From the NCBI RefSeq assembly GCF_900114785.1, contig NZ_FOUG01000012.1, positions 62,001 to 126,000 of the forward strand: a DNA stretch of 64,000 nucleotides, in the 5' to 3' direction. Position numbers and translations under genes: made by a program. The stretch is from Variovorax sp. OV329 (GTDB lineage: Bacteria; Pseudomonadota; Gammaproteobacteria; Burkholderiales; Burkholderiaceae_C). Below are positions 42,418-52,110 of this stretch, one piece after another (the first letter of the stretch is position 1; every line of letters begins with the position of its first letter). The notes under the pieces were generated by a model. That model was not told where the DNA came from. It made no database searches and saw only the letters and a list, made by a program, of their open reading frames with translations.

Positions 42418-42432
42418 TCGAGCGTCGGGTGC

Positions 42433-44121
42433 TCAGGCGAAGGCGATCACCAGCGGCCCCAGCAGCGTGAGCAGCACGTTGGCCAGGGCGTAGGTGATGG
42501 CGAAGGGCACCGTGGGCACGGCGTTGCCGGCCTTGTCCAGCACCTCGCCGAAGGCGGGGTTCGCACTGCGCGAGCCCGACAGGGCGCCGGCGAAGATGGC
42601 CGCGTTGTTGTAGCGCAGGATGTAGATGCCGATCAGCATCGTCAGCAGCAGCGGCACGATGGTGACGATCACGCCAACCACGAAGATCGTCAGGCCCTGT
42701 TCCTTGATCGTGGTCACCGCCTGCAGGCCAGACTGCAGGCCCACCACCGCCACGAAGCCGGCCAGGCCCAGGTCCTTGAGGATCTGCACCGCGCCGGGCG
42801 GCAGGTTGCCGAAGGTCTGGCGCTTGCCGCGGTACCAGCCGAAGACCAGGCCGGCCAGCAGCGCACCGCCGCCGCTGCCCAGCGTGAGCGGAATGCCGCC
42901 GATCTTGGCCGTGAGCAGGCCCACCAGCAGGCCCACCACCAGGCCCGCGCCCAGGTAGACGAAGTCGGTCTTGATGCTGGGAATGAGCACCGGGCCCACG
43001 TGCTGGGCCACGCGCTGCACGTCGGGGTCGGCACCGAAGATGGTCACCGTGTCGCCGGCGCGCACCACCAGGTCTGGCGCCATTTCCAGCGACTTGCCTT
43101 CGCGCCGCAGGTCCACCACGTAGATGCCGTGGCGCACCTCGCTGGAGGTGCTGCGGCGGATTTCGTCCACCGTCTTGCCGTCCAGCTGCTTGCTGGTCAC
43201 CACGACGTCGCGGCGCTGCATGGTCAATTCCATCCCGTCGACACCATAGACCTCGCGGCCCAGCTGGCCGGCCACGCGCAGCACGTCGGCGCGGCGGCCC
43301 ACCACCAGCACGATGTCGTCTGTCGACAGCACCAGCTGCGGCGCCAACTCCACGAAGCTGGTGCCGCGCTTCACGCGCTCGACCGTCACCGGCACGGCCG
43401 GGTTGATCTGCTCGATGTCGGCCACCGTGCGCCCCTGCGCCGGGCCCACCTGGAACAGGCGCCCCACCAGTTCGGGCGCGGCGGCCTGCTGGTCGGCGCC
43501 CAGCACCCGCACGCCGGACTGCATCTTGGCCTGCGCGGCCAGCGCGTCGTCGCGGATGCTGCGCCGCATGATCCAGGGCAGCACGTTGACGCACATGATG
43601 ATGGCGCCGAAGGAGCCGAACACGTACGTCACCGCGTAGCCCACCGCCACGTTGCCCTGCAGCCGCTTCACCTCGTCGGCGGCCAGCCCCAGTCGTGTGA
43701 GCGCATCACCCGCTGTGCCGATGATGGCCGACTGTGTGAGTCCACCCGCCGCGACGCCGGCCGCCAGGCCCTTGTCCAAGCCAAAGGCCTTGGCGCACAC
43801 CACCACCGTGAGCAGGCCGGTCGTGGCCAGCACCACTGCCAGGATGATCTCCTTGACGGACTCCTTGCCCAGCGAGCGGAAGAAGTCCGGTCCGCTTTCG
43901 AAGCCCACCGCGTAGATGAACAGGGCGAAGAGCACCGCCTTGATGCCCGAGTCGATGTTCACACCCACCTGGCTCACGATCACGGCCACCAGCAGCGAGC
44001 CGGCCACGCCACCGAGCTGGAAGCTGCCGAACTTGAGCTTGCCGACCAGGTAGCCCAGCGAGAGCGAAAGAAACAAGGCTATCTCGGGAGACCGTTTGAA
44101 GATCGCTTCTAACCATTCCAT
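42433..44121 (-). CDS. aspT: Aspartate:alanine antiporter AspT (first copy next to aspD)
   Basis: This 562-residue AAE-family antiporter has about 10 TM helices in two halves and a central cytosolic region with two TrkA-C domains. It starts MEWLEAIFKRSPEIALFLSL. The motifs GAATESA-like in the first half (here AAGGLTQSAIIGTAGDALT) and LGSGGGALLAGLVFGWYRGK in the second are family-typical. It exchanges aspartate for alanine. The start MEWLE is chosen; the ORF is 22 residues longer. It is 82 bases before aspD. Confidence 0.93.
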   Translation of the reverse strand: MEWLEAIFKRSPEIALFLSLSLGYLVGKLKFGSFQLGGVAGSLLVAVIVSQVGVNIDSGIKAVLFALFIYAVGFESGPDFFRSLGKESVKEIILAVVLATTGLLTVVVCAKAFGLDKGLAAGVAAGGLTQSAIIGTAGDALTRLGLAADEVKRLQGNVAVGYAVTYVFGSFGAIIMCVNVLPWIMRRSIRDDALAAQAKMQSGVRVLGADQQAAAPELVGRLFQVGPAQGRTVADIEQINPAVPVTVERVKRGTSFVELAPQLVLSTDDIVLVVGRRADVLRVAGQLGREVYGVDGMELTMQRRDVVVTSKQLDGKTVDEIRRSTSSEVRHGIYVVDLRREGKSLEMAPDLVVRAGDTVTIFGADPDVQRVAQHVGPVLIPSIKTDFVYLGAGLVVGLLVGLLTAKIGGIPLTLGSGGGALLAGLVFGWYRGKRQTFGNLPPGAVQILKDLGLAGFVAVVGLQSGLQAVTTIKEQGLTIFVVGVIVTIVPLLLTMLIGIYILRYNNAAIFAGALSGSRSANPAFGEVLDKAGNAVPTVPFAITYALANVLLTLLGPLVIAFA

Positions 44122-44155
44122 GCTGACCTCTCTTTCTTCTGAAGAAATCGATAGC

Positions 44156-45868
44156 TCAATGGCCGGCCACCAGACCGGCCAGGGCAACGATGATCGGCCC
44201 CATCAGGGGCAGGATCACGTTCGAGATGGCGTAAGTGATGGTGTAGCCCAGCAGCGGCGTCGTGTTGCCCGCCGCGCTCTGGATGGCGCTGAGCGCCGGC
44301 GTGCTGCACTGCTGGCCGGCGATGGCGCCCAGCAGCACCGGTGCCTCGAACTTGAGCAGGCGGTGCCCCACCAGCAGCGAGCAGAAGGCCGGGATGACGG
44401 CGATGGCCACGCCCATCAGCGGCAGCGACACGCCGTACTTGCGCACCAGGTCCAGCGCCTGCGGCCCGGAGGCCAGGCCCACGCAGGCGATGAAGGTGGC
44501 CAGGCCGATGTCCTTGAGCAGGCCCGCCGCGTCTTCCGGAATGCTCAGCCGGCTCGGGTGCCGCGCCTGGTACCAGCCGAACACCAGGCCCGTGAGCAGC
44601 GCGCCGCCGCCCGTGCCCAACGACATGGCGATGCTGCCGAACTTGGCGCTGAACATGCCGATCCACACGCCCAGCACGATGCCGATGGAGGCCAGCGCGA
44701 TGTTGGTCTTGCTGGACTTGAGCACCGGCTCGCCCAGCGCGGCGACGGCAGGCGCCAGCTCCTGCGCCGTGCCCACGAGCTGCAGCTTGTCGCCCAGTTG
44801 CAGCGTCAATTCGGGCAGCAGCGGCATGAGCTGCGTGCCGCGCTCCACGCGTGCCACCAGAACGCTGCGGCCCACCAGTGGCCTGCTGCCCTCGGAGAGC
44901 TGGCGCAGGCTCTGGCCCTGCGCGGCCTTGTTGCGAAGCACCAGGTCGGCGCTCTGCAGCACCAGGCCGAAGTCCCCGGTGTCGGCCGACTCGCGGCCCA
45001 GGCCCGCGGCGGCCGTTGCCATGTCGACCACGGCGCGCCGATGGCCCACGACCAGCACCCGGTCGCCCACCTCGAAGCGCGTGTCGGGCGTGAAGTCGAT
45101 GCGCTGGCCGCCGCGAATCAAGCCCTGCATGCTGCCGCCGGCCAGCAGCCTTTCGTCCAGGCGCGCGACCGTGCCGCCCGCGTCCGAGGTGATCTCGTAG
45201 ACGCGGCCCACCAGCTCGGGCGCTGCCGCGCTGGTGCCTGAATCCTCTTCACGTCCGCCCATCGCCTTCCACAGCTTCTCCGCCTCCTCGCGCAAGTTGA
45301 CGCGGAGGATGAGCGGGAACACCTGGCTGGTGACAACCACAATCGTGATGAGGCCGAAGATGTAGGTGATCGAGTAGGCCGTGACCACGTTGGCCTGAAG
45401 CTGGTGGATCTGCTCGGCCGGCAGCGCGAGCTTGGAGATGGCGTCGGTGGCCGTGCCGACCACGGCCGACTCGGTGGCGGCCCCGGCCATGAGGCCCGCG
45501 GCGGTGCCCACGTCCAGCTTCATGAAGTGGGTGGCCGCCAGCACCAGGGCGAGGACCACCACCACCTCGATGAGGCACAGCAGGCCGATGCGCAGGCCCT
45601 TGGCATTGAGGTTGGCGAAGAACTGCGGACCGCCCGCGTAGCCCAGCGCGAAGATGAACAGCATGAAGAACACGTTCTTCACGTTGGCTTCGAGCGTGAC
45701 GCCCAACTGGCCCACGAGAAGGGCCGCGATCAGCGTGCCGCAGATCCCGCCGAGCTGGATGGGCCCGAACCTGATCTGGCCCACCGCATAGCCGATGCTG
45801 AGGCAAAGGAAAAGTGCAATCTCCGGATGCGCCCGCAACACATCCCCGACCCAACCCATCAGCGTCAT
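44156..45868 (-). CDS. Aspartate:alanine antiporter family protein (second copy)
   Basis: This 570-residue paralogue starts MTLMGWVGDVLRAHPEIALF and shares the GAATESAVVGTATDAISKLA and LGTGGGALLTGLVFGWYQAR signatures with AspT. It lies 34 bases upstream of the other copy. Having two suggests a heteromeric exchanger or different substrates, for example other dicarboxylates. Two TrkA-C-like domains lie between its TM halves. Confidence 0.9.
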   Translation of the reverse strand: MTLMGWVGDVLRAHPEIALFLCLSIGYAVGQIRFGPIQLGGICGTLIAALLVGQLGVTLEANVKNVFFMLFIFALGYAGGPQFFANLNAKGLRIGLLCLIEVVVVLALVLAATHFMKLDVGTAAGLMAGAATESAVVGTATDAISKLALPAEQIHQLQANVVTAYSITYIFGLITIVVVTSQVFPLILRVNLREEAEKLWKAMGGREEDSGTSAAAPELVGRVYEITSDAGGTVARLDERLLAGGSMQGLIRGGQRIDFTPDTRFEVGDRVLVVGHRRAVVDMATAAAGLGRESADTGDFGLVLQSADLVLRNKAAQGQSLRQLSEGSRPLVGRSVLVARVERGTQLMPLLPELTLQLGDKLQLVGTAQELAPAVAALGEPVLKSSKTNIALASIGIVLGVWIGMFSAKFGSIAMSLGTGGGALLTGLVFGWYQARHPSRLSIPEDAAGLLKDIGLATFIACVGLASGPQALDLVRKYGVSLPLMGVAIAVIPAFCSLLVGHRLLKFEAPVLLGAIAGQQCSTPALSAIQSAAGNTTPLLGYTITYAISNVILPLMGPIIVALAGLVAGH

Positions 45869-45972
45869 CTTATGTAGGCGGCCCGAGGGCCACTTGTTGT
45901 TGACTACCGCGGCGCAGTGTAGCCACTACGGGTTAAATCATCGAGACCTCATTTTTGATAGGCCGCGGGCCT

Positions 45973-46893
45973 TCAGCGCGCCAGGGTCGATTTGCCGAAG
46001 AGGCTCTCGATGAGTTCCACCGCCACCTCCGCCGTGCGGTTGCGCACGTCGAGCGCGGGGTTGAGTTCCACCACGTCCAGCGAGGCCAGGCGGCCCGTGT
46101 CCGCGATCATCTCCATGCACAACTGCATCTCGCGGTAGGTGGGGCCGCCGCGCACGCCGGTGCCCACGCCGGGCGCATCGGCCGGGTCCAGGCAGTCCAG
46201 GTCGAAACTCACATGCAGGTGCGTGTCCGCATCGATGTCCGACAGCGCCTCGGTCATGGTCACGCGCATGCCGTTCTCGTCGATGTGGCGCATGTCGTAG
46301 ACGCGCAGGCCCTGGTTGCGGATGGCGAGCTTCTCCTGCGCGTCCACGCTGCGGATGCCGATGAAGCGGAAGGCCTCGGCCTCCAGCGCCGCGCGCTCGC
46401 CGCTCCAGCCGACCAGGGCTTCGGGGCCGTAGCCCAGCAGGCAGGACACCGGCATGCCGTGCAGGTTGCCGCTGGGGCTGGTGGCCTCGGTGTTGACGTC
46501 GGAATGCGCATCGAGCCAGATCACCCGCAGCCCCTGGCCGCGCGAGCGCGCATGCCGCGCCACCGCGCTGATGGAGCCCACTGCCAGGCAATGGTCGCCG
46601 CCCATCAGCAGGGGCACGTGGCCGGCTTTCAGGGCGCCGTCGACGGCGCCGTACACCGAGCGGTTCCAGCTCACCACTTCGTCGAGGTGGCGCAGGCCGT
46701 TGGCGGGTGCATCCCAGGGCGTGGCCGGGCCGGCCAGGTTGCCCGCGTCGACCACGCCGAAGCCATGGCGCGCGAGGATGCCGGGCAGGTCCGCCACGCG
46801 CAGCGCATCGGGGCCCATGCCCGCGCCGCGCACGCTGGCGCCTACGTCGGTGGGCGCGCCGATCAGGTGGATGGTGGGGCTGGTGCTGCTCAT
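45973..46893 (-). CDS. rocF: Arginase
   Basis: This 306-residue ureohydrolase has GGDHCLAVGSISAVARHARS, WLDAHSDVNTEATSPSGNLH, SFDLDCLDPADAPGVGTGVR and GGPTYREM, all of which are arginase signatures with the Mn2+-binding His and Asp residues. It splits arginine into ornithine and urea. The start MSSTSPTIHLIG is chosen over a longer ORF. It is on the same strand as, and downstream of, the LysR gene. Confidence 0.93.
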   Translation of the reverse strand: MSSTSPTIHLIGAPTDVGASVRGAGMGPDALRVADLPGILARHGFGVVDAGNLAGPATPWDAPANGLRHLDEVVSWNRSVYGAVDGALKAGHVPLLMGGDHCLAVGSISAVARHARSRGQGLRVIWLDAHSDVNTEATSPSGNLHGMPVSCLLGYGPEALVGWSGERAALEAEAFRFIGIRSVDAQEKLAIRNQGLRVYDMRHIDENGMRVTMTEALSDIDADTHLHVSFDLDCLDPADAPGVGTGVRGGPTYREMQLCMEMIADTGRLASLDVVELNPALDVRNRTAEVAVELIESLFGKSTLAR

Positions 46894-46966
46894 GAGGCCC
46901 ATTGTGGGGCGCCTGGCCACGCTGCGCCAAGAGGACGCATGCAGCCGTCACCGGCAACAAGCTTGC

Positions 46967-47914
46967 TCAGGTGCCCTGGGCCTGCTCGATCAGGAAGTCG
47001 ATCAGCAATTGCACTGCGGCACCGGCGTCGTCCGGCCGGTAAAGCAGGCCCAGGGGCTCGATGGGTGCATCGAGCTGCAGGGGCAACTGCACCACCTCGC
47101 GCCGGTCCAGGCGGTCCAGCGAGGTGTGGGGCACGGGCATCACCACGTCGGGCTGCGCGAGCAGGGTGCGCAGCAGGTGGGGCGAAAGTGTCTGCACCGG
47201 ATGTTCGCGCGGCACCATCTTCTCTTGCGCCCAGGCGGCATCCAGGGCCTGCCGAACCGCGAAATGCGGCGGCGGCAGGATCCAGCGCGAGTCGGCCAGG
47301 TCGCGCAGCCGGAGCCGGCGGCGCTTCGCCGCCGGGTGCGAGATGCCGGCGATCACCACCATGCGGTCGCTGCGCAGCGGGATGAAGCGGTGGCCCGGCT
47401 CCAGCCGCGCCGGCTGGCGCAACAGCACCAGGTCGAAGGCGCCGCCGCGCAGGCCGGCGCCAAGGCGCTCGCCGGTGCCGTCCTCGATCACCAGGCGCAG
47501 CTGCGGGTGCTGTGCCAGCAGCCGGGGCATGGCCGGCTGCAGCACGCTGACCAGTGCGGCGTCCAGCGCGCCGATGCGCACCGGGCGCGCCGCCTGCGCT
47601 GCCAGCGCGCACAGGTCCTCGGTGGCGATGCGAAGGGAGTCGATCGCCATGCGCGCATGGGCGGCCAGCAGGCGGCCCGCATCGGTGATGCGCATGCCTC
47701 GCGCATGGCGCTCGAACAGCGGCATCTCGAGCAGGGCCTCCAGCTCGCGCAGCATCTGCGTGGCCGCGGGCTGGCTCATGTGCGTGGCCTCGGCCGCGCG
47801 CCGCAGGTTGGAGTGGGTGGCCAACGCGTCCACCAGCCGCAGGTGGCGCAGCCGCAGCCGGGCCAGCAGCCGCTCGTGCAGCGCAGGGGAGGGGGCGGAA
47901 GCGGTGCTGGGCAT
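46967..47914 (-). CDS. LysR-family transcriptional regulator
   Basis: This 315-residue LTTR has the HTH RHLRLVDALATHSNLRRAAEATHMSQPAATQMLRELE and an effector domain ending QLLIDFLIEQAQGT. It is divergent from the M20 hydrolase and 73 bases upstream of arginase on the same strand. Two palindromes lie in its promoter region. It may control both arginine use and the hydrolase. Confidence 0.9.
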   Translation of the reverse strand: MPSTASAPSPALHERLLARLRLRHLRLVDALATHSNLRRAAEATHMSQPAATQMLRELEALLEMPLFERHARGMRITDAGRLLAAHARMAIDSLRIATEDLCALAAQAARPVRIGALDAALVSVLQPAMPRLLAQHPQLRLVIEDGTGERLGAGLRGGAFDLVLLRQPARLEPGHRFIPLRSDRMVVIAGISHPAAKRRRLRLRDLADSRWILPPPHFAVRQALDAAWAQEKMVPREHPVQTLSPHLLRTLLAQPDVVMPVPHTSLDRLDRREVVQLPLQLDAPIEPLGLLYRPDDAGAAVQLLIDFLIEQAQGT

Positions 47915-47916
47915 GG

Positions 47917-47953
47917 CGATAAGCCGATGTTATCGGTGAATCGAAATTCGATT
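47917..47953. promoter_or_regulatory. Tandem palindromes in the LysR/M20 divergent region
   Basis: CGATAA-N7-TTATCG (47917-47935) is a perfect interrupted palindrome. Four bases later AATCGAAATTCGATT (47939-47953) is a second near-perfect palindrome. Such spaced dyads are typical of a LysR tetramer binding two sites. Confidence 0.65.
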
Positions 47954-48032
47954 GGATCGCGATCGCTCGGCTGCCTATGCTTTCAGGCTGCTTTCGATCC
48001 GTCTTCTCCCCCCAACCCTTTCACAGACCGCC

Positions 48033-49385
48033 ATGTCCCTGCGCCCCAACGCCCTCCTGCCCGTCGTCCTTGCCATGTGCGCCATGAGCGCCGGGGCCCA
48101 GTCGCCCGCACCCGCGCCCGCTGCTCCGGCCGCAGCCCAGGCGCTCTATCCGCTGATGGCCGAGCGCAGCAAGGCGGTGGAGAAGAAGGTCATCGCCTGG
48201 CGCCGCGACATCCACGAGCACCCCGAGCTGGGCAACCAGGAGAAGCGCACCGCCGCCCTGGTGGCCGCGCACCTGAAGTCGCTGGGCTACGAGGTGCGCG
48301 AAGGCGTGGCCGTGACCGGCGTGGTGGCCACGCTCAAGGGCGGCAAGCCCGGCCCGGTGGTGGCGCTGCGCGCCGACATGGACGCGCTGCCGGTGAAGGA
48401 GCAGGTGGATGTGCCTTTCGCTTCCAAGGCCCGCGCCACCTGGGCCGGCAAGGAAGTGGACGTGATGCACGCCTGCGGCCACGACGGTCACGTCGCCATC
48501 CTGATGGGCGTGGCCGAGGTGCTGGCCTCGATGAAGGACCAGCTGCCCGGCACGGTCAAGCTGATGTTCCAGCCTGCCGAGGAGAAGCTGCCCAATTCCG
48601 AGATCGGCGGCGCGCGCCGCATGCTGGCCGAAGGCGCCTTCGACTCGCCCAAGCCCGACGTGGTCTTCGGCCTGCACCTGGCCTCGGGCCTGAACACCGG
48701 CGAGATCGGCTACAAGGCCGGCCCCATCACCGCCAGCTCCGACGCCTTCAAGGTCAGCGTGAAGGGCCGCCAGACGCACGGCTCGATGCCCTGGAGCGGG
48801 GTGGACCCGATCGTGATCGGCTCGCAGATCGTGATGGGCTTCCAGACCATCGCCAGCCGCCAGGTCAACGTGACCAAGGAGCCCTCGGTACTGAGCGTGG
48901 GCACCTTCCAGGCCGGCACCCGCTACAACATCATTCCCGACAACGCGGAGATGACCGGCACGCTGCGCACCTACGACGAGGGCATGCGCGAATTCATCAT
49001 GAAGCGCATGGGCGAGACGGCCGAGCACATCGCCCAGAGCGGCGGCGGCAGCGCGCACGTGCACTTCGAGGCCGACGGCTACGCGCCCACCATCAACGAC
49101 GCGAAGCTGACCGACCAGATGTCGCCCAGCCTGCAGCGCATCCCCGGCGCCAAGTCCATGATCATTCCCAAGGGCACCGGCGGCGAGGACTTCTCCTTCT
49201 TCGCGCAGAAGGCGCCAGGCCTGTTCGTGATGGTCGGCTCCACCCCGCCCGGCCAGGACGCAAGCAAGGCCGAACCCAACCACTCGCCGCGCTTCTTCAT
49301 GGACGAGGCCAGCCTGGCGGTGGGCGTGCGCACCCTCACGCAACTGAGCGTGGACTACATGGCGATGGCGTCGGCGGCGAAGTAG
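48033..49385 (+). CDS. Secreted M20-family amidohydrolase/peptidase
   Basis: This 450-residue protein has a signal peptide (LLPVVLAMCAMSAGAQ). The M20/amidohydrolase core has RDIHEHPELGNQEKRTA, RADMDALPVKEQVDVPF, DVMHACGHDGHVAILMGVAE and FQPAEEKLPNSEIGGARRM. The family cleaves N-acyl amino acids, hippurate or small peptides using two metal ions, and here acts in the periplasm. The ATG at 48033 puts the signal at the start. It is divergent from a LysR gene. Confidence 0.9.
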   Translation: MSLRPNALLPVVLAMCAMSAGAQSPAPAPAAPAAAQALYPLMAERSKAVEKKVIAWRRDIHEHPELGNQEKRTAALVAAHLKSLGYEVREGVAVTGVVATLKGGKPGPVVALRADMDALPVKEQVDVPFASKARATWAGKEVDVMHACGHDGHVAILMGVAEVLASMKDQLPGTVKLMFQPAEEKLPNSEIGGARRMLAEGAFDSPKPDVVFGLHLASGLNTGEIGYKAGPITASSDAFKVSVKGRQTHGSMPWSGVDPIVIGSQIVMGFQTIASRQVNVTKEPSVLSVGTFQAGTRYNIIPDNAEMTGTLRTYDEGMREFIMKRMGETAEHIAQSGGGSAHVHFEADGYAPTINDAKLTDQMSPSLQRIPGAKSMIIPKGTGGEDFSFFAQKAPGLFVMVGSTPPGQDASKAEPNHSPRFFMDEASLAVGVRTLTQLSVDYMAMASAAK

Positions 49386-49407
49386 GCCGAGCTTTCGAAT
49401 CCAGGAA

Positions 49408-49433
49408 GAAGGGGCGCCGCGGCGCCCCTTTGC
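49408..49433. terminator. Terminator between M20 gene and OmpA-family gene
   Basis: GGGGCGCC (49411-49418) and GGCGCCCC (49421-49428) make a perfect eight-base stem with a two-base loop, preceded by AAGAA and followed by TTT. It serves the convergent pair. Confidence 0.75.
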
Positions 49434-49451
49434 CTTGTTGCCACGCAGGCC

Positions 49452-50546
49452 CTACCGGGTCTGCTCGCCCGCCGCGCGGATCTCCACCCGGCGGTTCGGC
49501 TCGAAGCAGGCGATCAGCGCGTTGCGGGTCCTGGCGCCCTGGGCCCGGCAGTCCGCCTCGGTGACCTTCAGGTCGTTCTTGCCGCGGCCCTCGGTCTGGA
49601 TCACGTTGGCCGGCACGCCCCGGCTGACCATGTAGTCGCGCACGGAGTTGGCCCGCGCCACGGACAGTCGCTGGTTGTATTCGGCGCTGCCGATCGGGTC
49701 GGTGAAGCCCACGATGGAGACCGAGCGCGCCTGCATCGTCTCGGGCTTGAGTTCCTGCATCAGCGTGTCGATGCGGCTGCGGCCGGTGGGCGTGAGCACC
49801 GCCTTGCCGAACTCGAAGGTGCCGTCGGACTTGATCTCGAAATTGCGCGCCGCAGGAGGCGGCGGCGGTGGCGGAGCCATCGCGGGCGCAGGTGGCGGGG
49901 GCGGTGGCGGCGGCGCGGCAGCCATGCGCGGGGCCGGGCCGAGGGGAATCTGCAGGCCCACCGAGAACATCCAGTCGTCCAGGTGGCTCTGGTTGTTCAC
50001 GAACCGGTTCGAGTTGTCGTCGTAGCGGTAGCGGGCGTCGGCCACCAGCCGGCCCCAGGAGGCGAAGGGCCACACGACGCCCGCGCCCAGGTTGGCCATG
50101 AAGCTGGTCTTGCTGTCGCTGCCGCCGGCCGGGAACTTGATCTTGTCGTTGATCGCGCCGATGCCGCCCACCAGGTAGGGCTGCACGCTGCCCATCTGCC
50201 AGGCGCGCAGGCCCTGCCGGCCCAGGAAGAACCACTGCGCGTCCAGTGAGCCGCTCCAGATCTCGTACTTGCCCGGGCCGCCGATCTTGGCGTCGAGCTC
50301 CTCGTACTGGCTGCGCAGTTCGATGTTCCAGTAGGGGCTGATCGGTTTGCCCACGGCCAGCCCGCCACCCCAGCCGTTGTCGGCATTGCGGCCGCTGTCC
50401 GGATGGACATAGGTGCCGAAGGGGGTGATGTACCAGCGGTCGTCGAAGTACTGGCTGTCCAGCGAATAGATCGACTGCGCAAAGCCGGTGGCGCAGGGCA
50501 GGGCCAGCAGGCAGCAGGCCGCCAGGGAGCGTCGGACGAGCATCAT
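49452..50546 (-). CDS. OmpA-family outer-membrane protein
   Basis: This 364-residue protein has a signal peptide (SLAACCLLALPCATGFAQS) and an N-terminal beta-barrel with YFDDRWYITPFGTYVHPDSG. A Pro/Ala hinge (two runs of seven or eight Pro) is followed by a C-terminal OmpA peptidoglycan-binding domain (VSIVGFTDPIGSAEYNQRLSVARANSVRDYM, NRRVEI). It links the outer membrane to peptidoglycan. RBS GGGAGG precedes the start. Confidence 0.92.
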   Translation of the reverse strand: MMLVRRSLAACCLLALPCATGFAQSIYSLDSQYFDDRWYITPFGTYVHPDSGRNADNGWGGGLAVGKPISPYWNIELRSQYEELDAKIGGPGKYEIWSGSLDAQWFFLGRQGLRAWQMGSVQPYLVGGIGAINDKIKFPAGGSDSKTSFMANLGAGVVWPFASWGRLVADARYRYDDNSNRFVNNQSHLDDWMFSVGLQIPLGPAPRMAAAPPPPPPPPAPAMAPPPPPPPAARNFEIKSDGTFEFGKAVLTPTGRSRIDTLMQELKPETMQARSVSIVGFTDPIGSAEYNQRLSVARANSVRDYMVSRGVPANVIQTEGRGKNDLKVTEADCRAQGARTRNALIACFEPNRRVEIRAAGEQTR

Positions 50547-50779
50547 GGAAGCAACCTCCCTTGCGTGGGTGGATGAGCTCTCAGCCGAAGCCGAATCAAC
50601 CCGGACCTTAGTCGCGCCGCGCTGCCCTGGCCACCGGGACGAAACCGAGTGTGTCTGGCGTCTGTAAGCGCAACCGAGGCGGTTTCACATATTGCACGGG
50701 CCGAACCCGTGCAGTGGCGCCCGGGCAACGGCGCGGGCATCGCCCTTGCGCAATGACCCGAGCAAGGGCGCGCGGGCCC

Positions 50780-52060
50780 TCATTGGGGCTGCGGCCTCGC
50801 CATCTTGCATTCCGTCCCCTGCGCCAACTCGTTGCCGGTGTAGACCGCATCGGTGCGAAAGCCGTAGTCCGTCCCGTCCCAGCCCACCTTCACCGCCTTG
50901 CCGTCCACCGGCGCGATGGTGTTGACCACCTGCGGCAGCAGCAACTGATGGTCCTCGCCACGCATGCGCACCGGGCCCACCACCGAGTCGTACTGCAGGT
51001 TCTCCAGCGCGTAGGCGACCTTCACCGTGTCGGTGCTGTTGGCCTTGGCGATGGCGGCGGCCAGCAGGCGCGGCGTCATGTCGATGCGGGGCGCCAGGAA
51101 GTCCTTGCCGGTGCGCGCCTTGTAGGCCTTGGCCAGCGCCTCGGCCTTGGGCACGTCGGCCTGGCCCGGGTGCCATTCGGCGACCCAGGTGAGCTGGCCC
51201 ACCTTGGACTGCGAGACCGCCAGCACCGTGCCCGGCACCGAGCCGGCGCTGTGGTTGAAGTAGCGCAGCTTGTAGCCCGCATCGCCCGCAGCCTTGAGCA
51301 GCAGCGTCATGTCCTGCCCCCAGTTGCCGGTGATGACCGAGTCGGCGCCCGAGGCCTTGATGTTGGCCACGTAGGGCGCGAAGTCCTTCACCCGCCCGAT
51401 GGGATGCAGCGCCTCGCCCACGAACTGGATGTCGGGTCGCGCCAGGCCCACCAGCTGGCGGCCGTAGCTCGCCCACTGCTTGCCGTGCGCGTAGTCCTGG
51501 TTGAGCAGGTAGACCTTCTGGATGTCCGGTGTCTCCTTGATGTAGTTGGCGATCGCCTTCATCTTCATCGCCGTGTTCGCCTCGGTCTGGAAGTGCCAGA
51601 AGCTGCAGCTCTTGCCCGTCATGTCCGGATCGATGGACGAGTGGTTGAGCACCAGCAGTTCCTTGCCCGGGTTGCGCTGGTTCCAGCGCGACACCGACTG
51701 CAGGATCGCCGCCACCACCGAGGAACCCGAGCCGCCGGTGACGATGGCGCGGGCGCCCTGGTCGATGGCCGCCTGCAGCGCGCTCTGGCTTTCCTGCGCG
51801 GAGAGCTTGCTGTCGAACTGCAGCAGCTGCATCTTCTGGCCACCCGGCAGGCCGCCGTGCGCGTTGATGTCGTCCACCGCGTACTGCGTGTGCAGCAGCA
51901 TGAGCTCGCCCACGTTGGCGAAGGGCCCGGACAGCGGGTCGATATAGGCGATCTTGTAGGTGTCCTGTGCGTGCGCCGTGCTGGCCATGAACAGGCCGGT
52001 GGCCGCAGCCGCGATGGACACGGCGCGCAGGGCTGCGCCGGCGAACTTCTTCGTCGTCAT
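50780..52060 (-). CDS. Branched-chain amino-acid-type ABC substrate-binding protein
   Basis: This 426-residue periplasmic protein has a signal peptide (SIAAAATGLFMASTAHAQD) and a LivK-like body: YKIAYIDPLSGPFANVGEL, HTQYAVDDINAHGGLPGGQK, SSVVAAILQSVSRWNQRNPG and GYKLRYFNHSAGSVPGTVL. No permease or ATPase lies near it. It is 50 bases after the TetR gene, on the same strand. It may sense or import the acid used by the divergent acyl-CoA synthetase. Confidence 0.88.
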   Translation of the reverse strand: MTTKKFAGAALRAVSIAAAATGLFMASTAHAQDTYKIAYIDPLSGPFANVGELMLLHTQYAVDDINAHGGLPGGQKMQLLQFDSKLSAQESQSALQAAIDQGARAIVTGGSGSSVVAAILQSVSRWNQRNPGKELLVLNHSSIDPDMTGKSCSFWHFQTEANTAMKMKAIANYIKETPDIQKVYLLNQDYAHGKQWASYGRQLVGLARPDIQFVGEALHPIGRVKDFAPYVANIKASGADSVITGNWGQDMTLLLKAAGDAGYKLRYFNHSAGSVPGTVLAVSQSKVGQLTWVAEWHPGQADVPKAEALAKAYKARTGKDFLAPRIDMTPRLLAAAIAKANSTDTVKVAYALENLQYDSVVGPVRMRGEDHQLLLPQVVNTIAPVDGKAVKVGWDGTDYGFRTDAVYTGNELAQGTECKMARPQPQ

Positions 52061-52110
52061 TCGGGAATCTCCTGGAGGTGAGGGGAAGGGGGCGGGGCGA
52101 GCGAGGGCGG

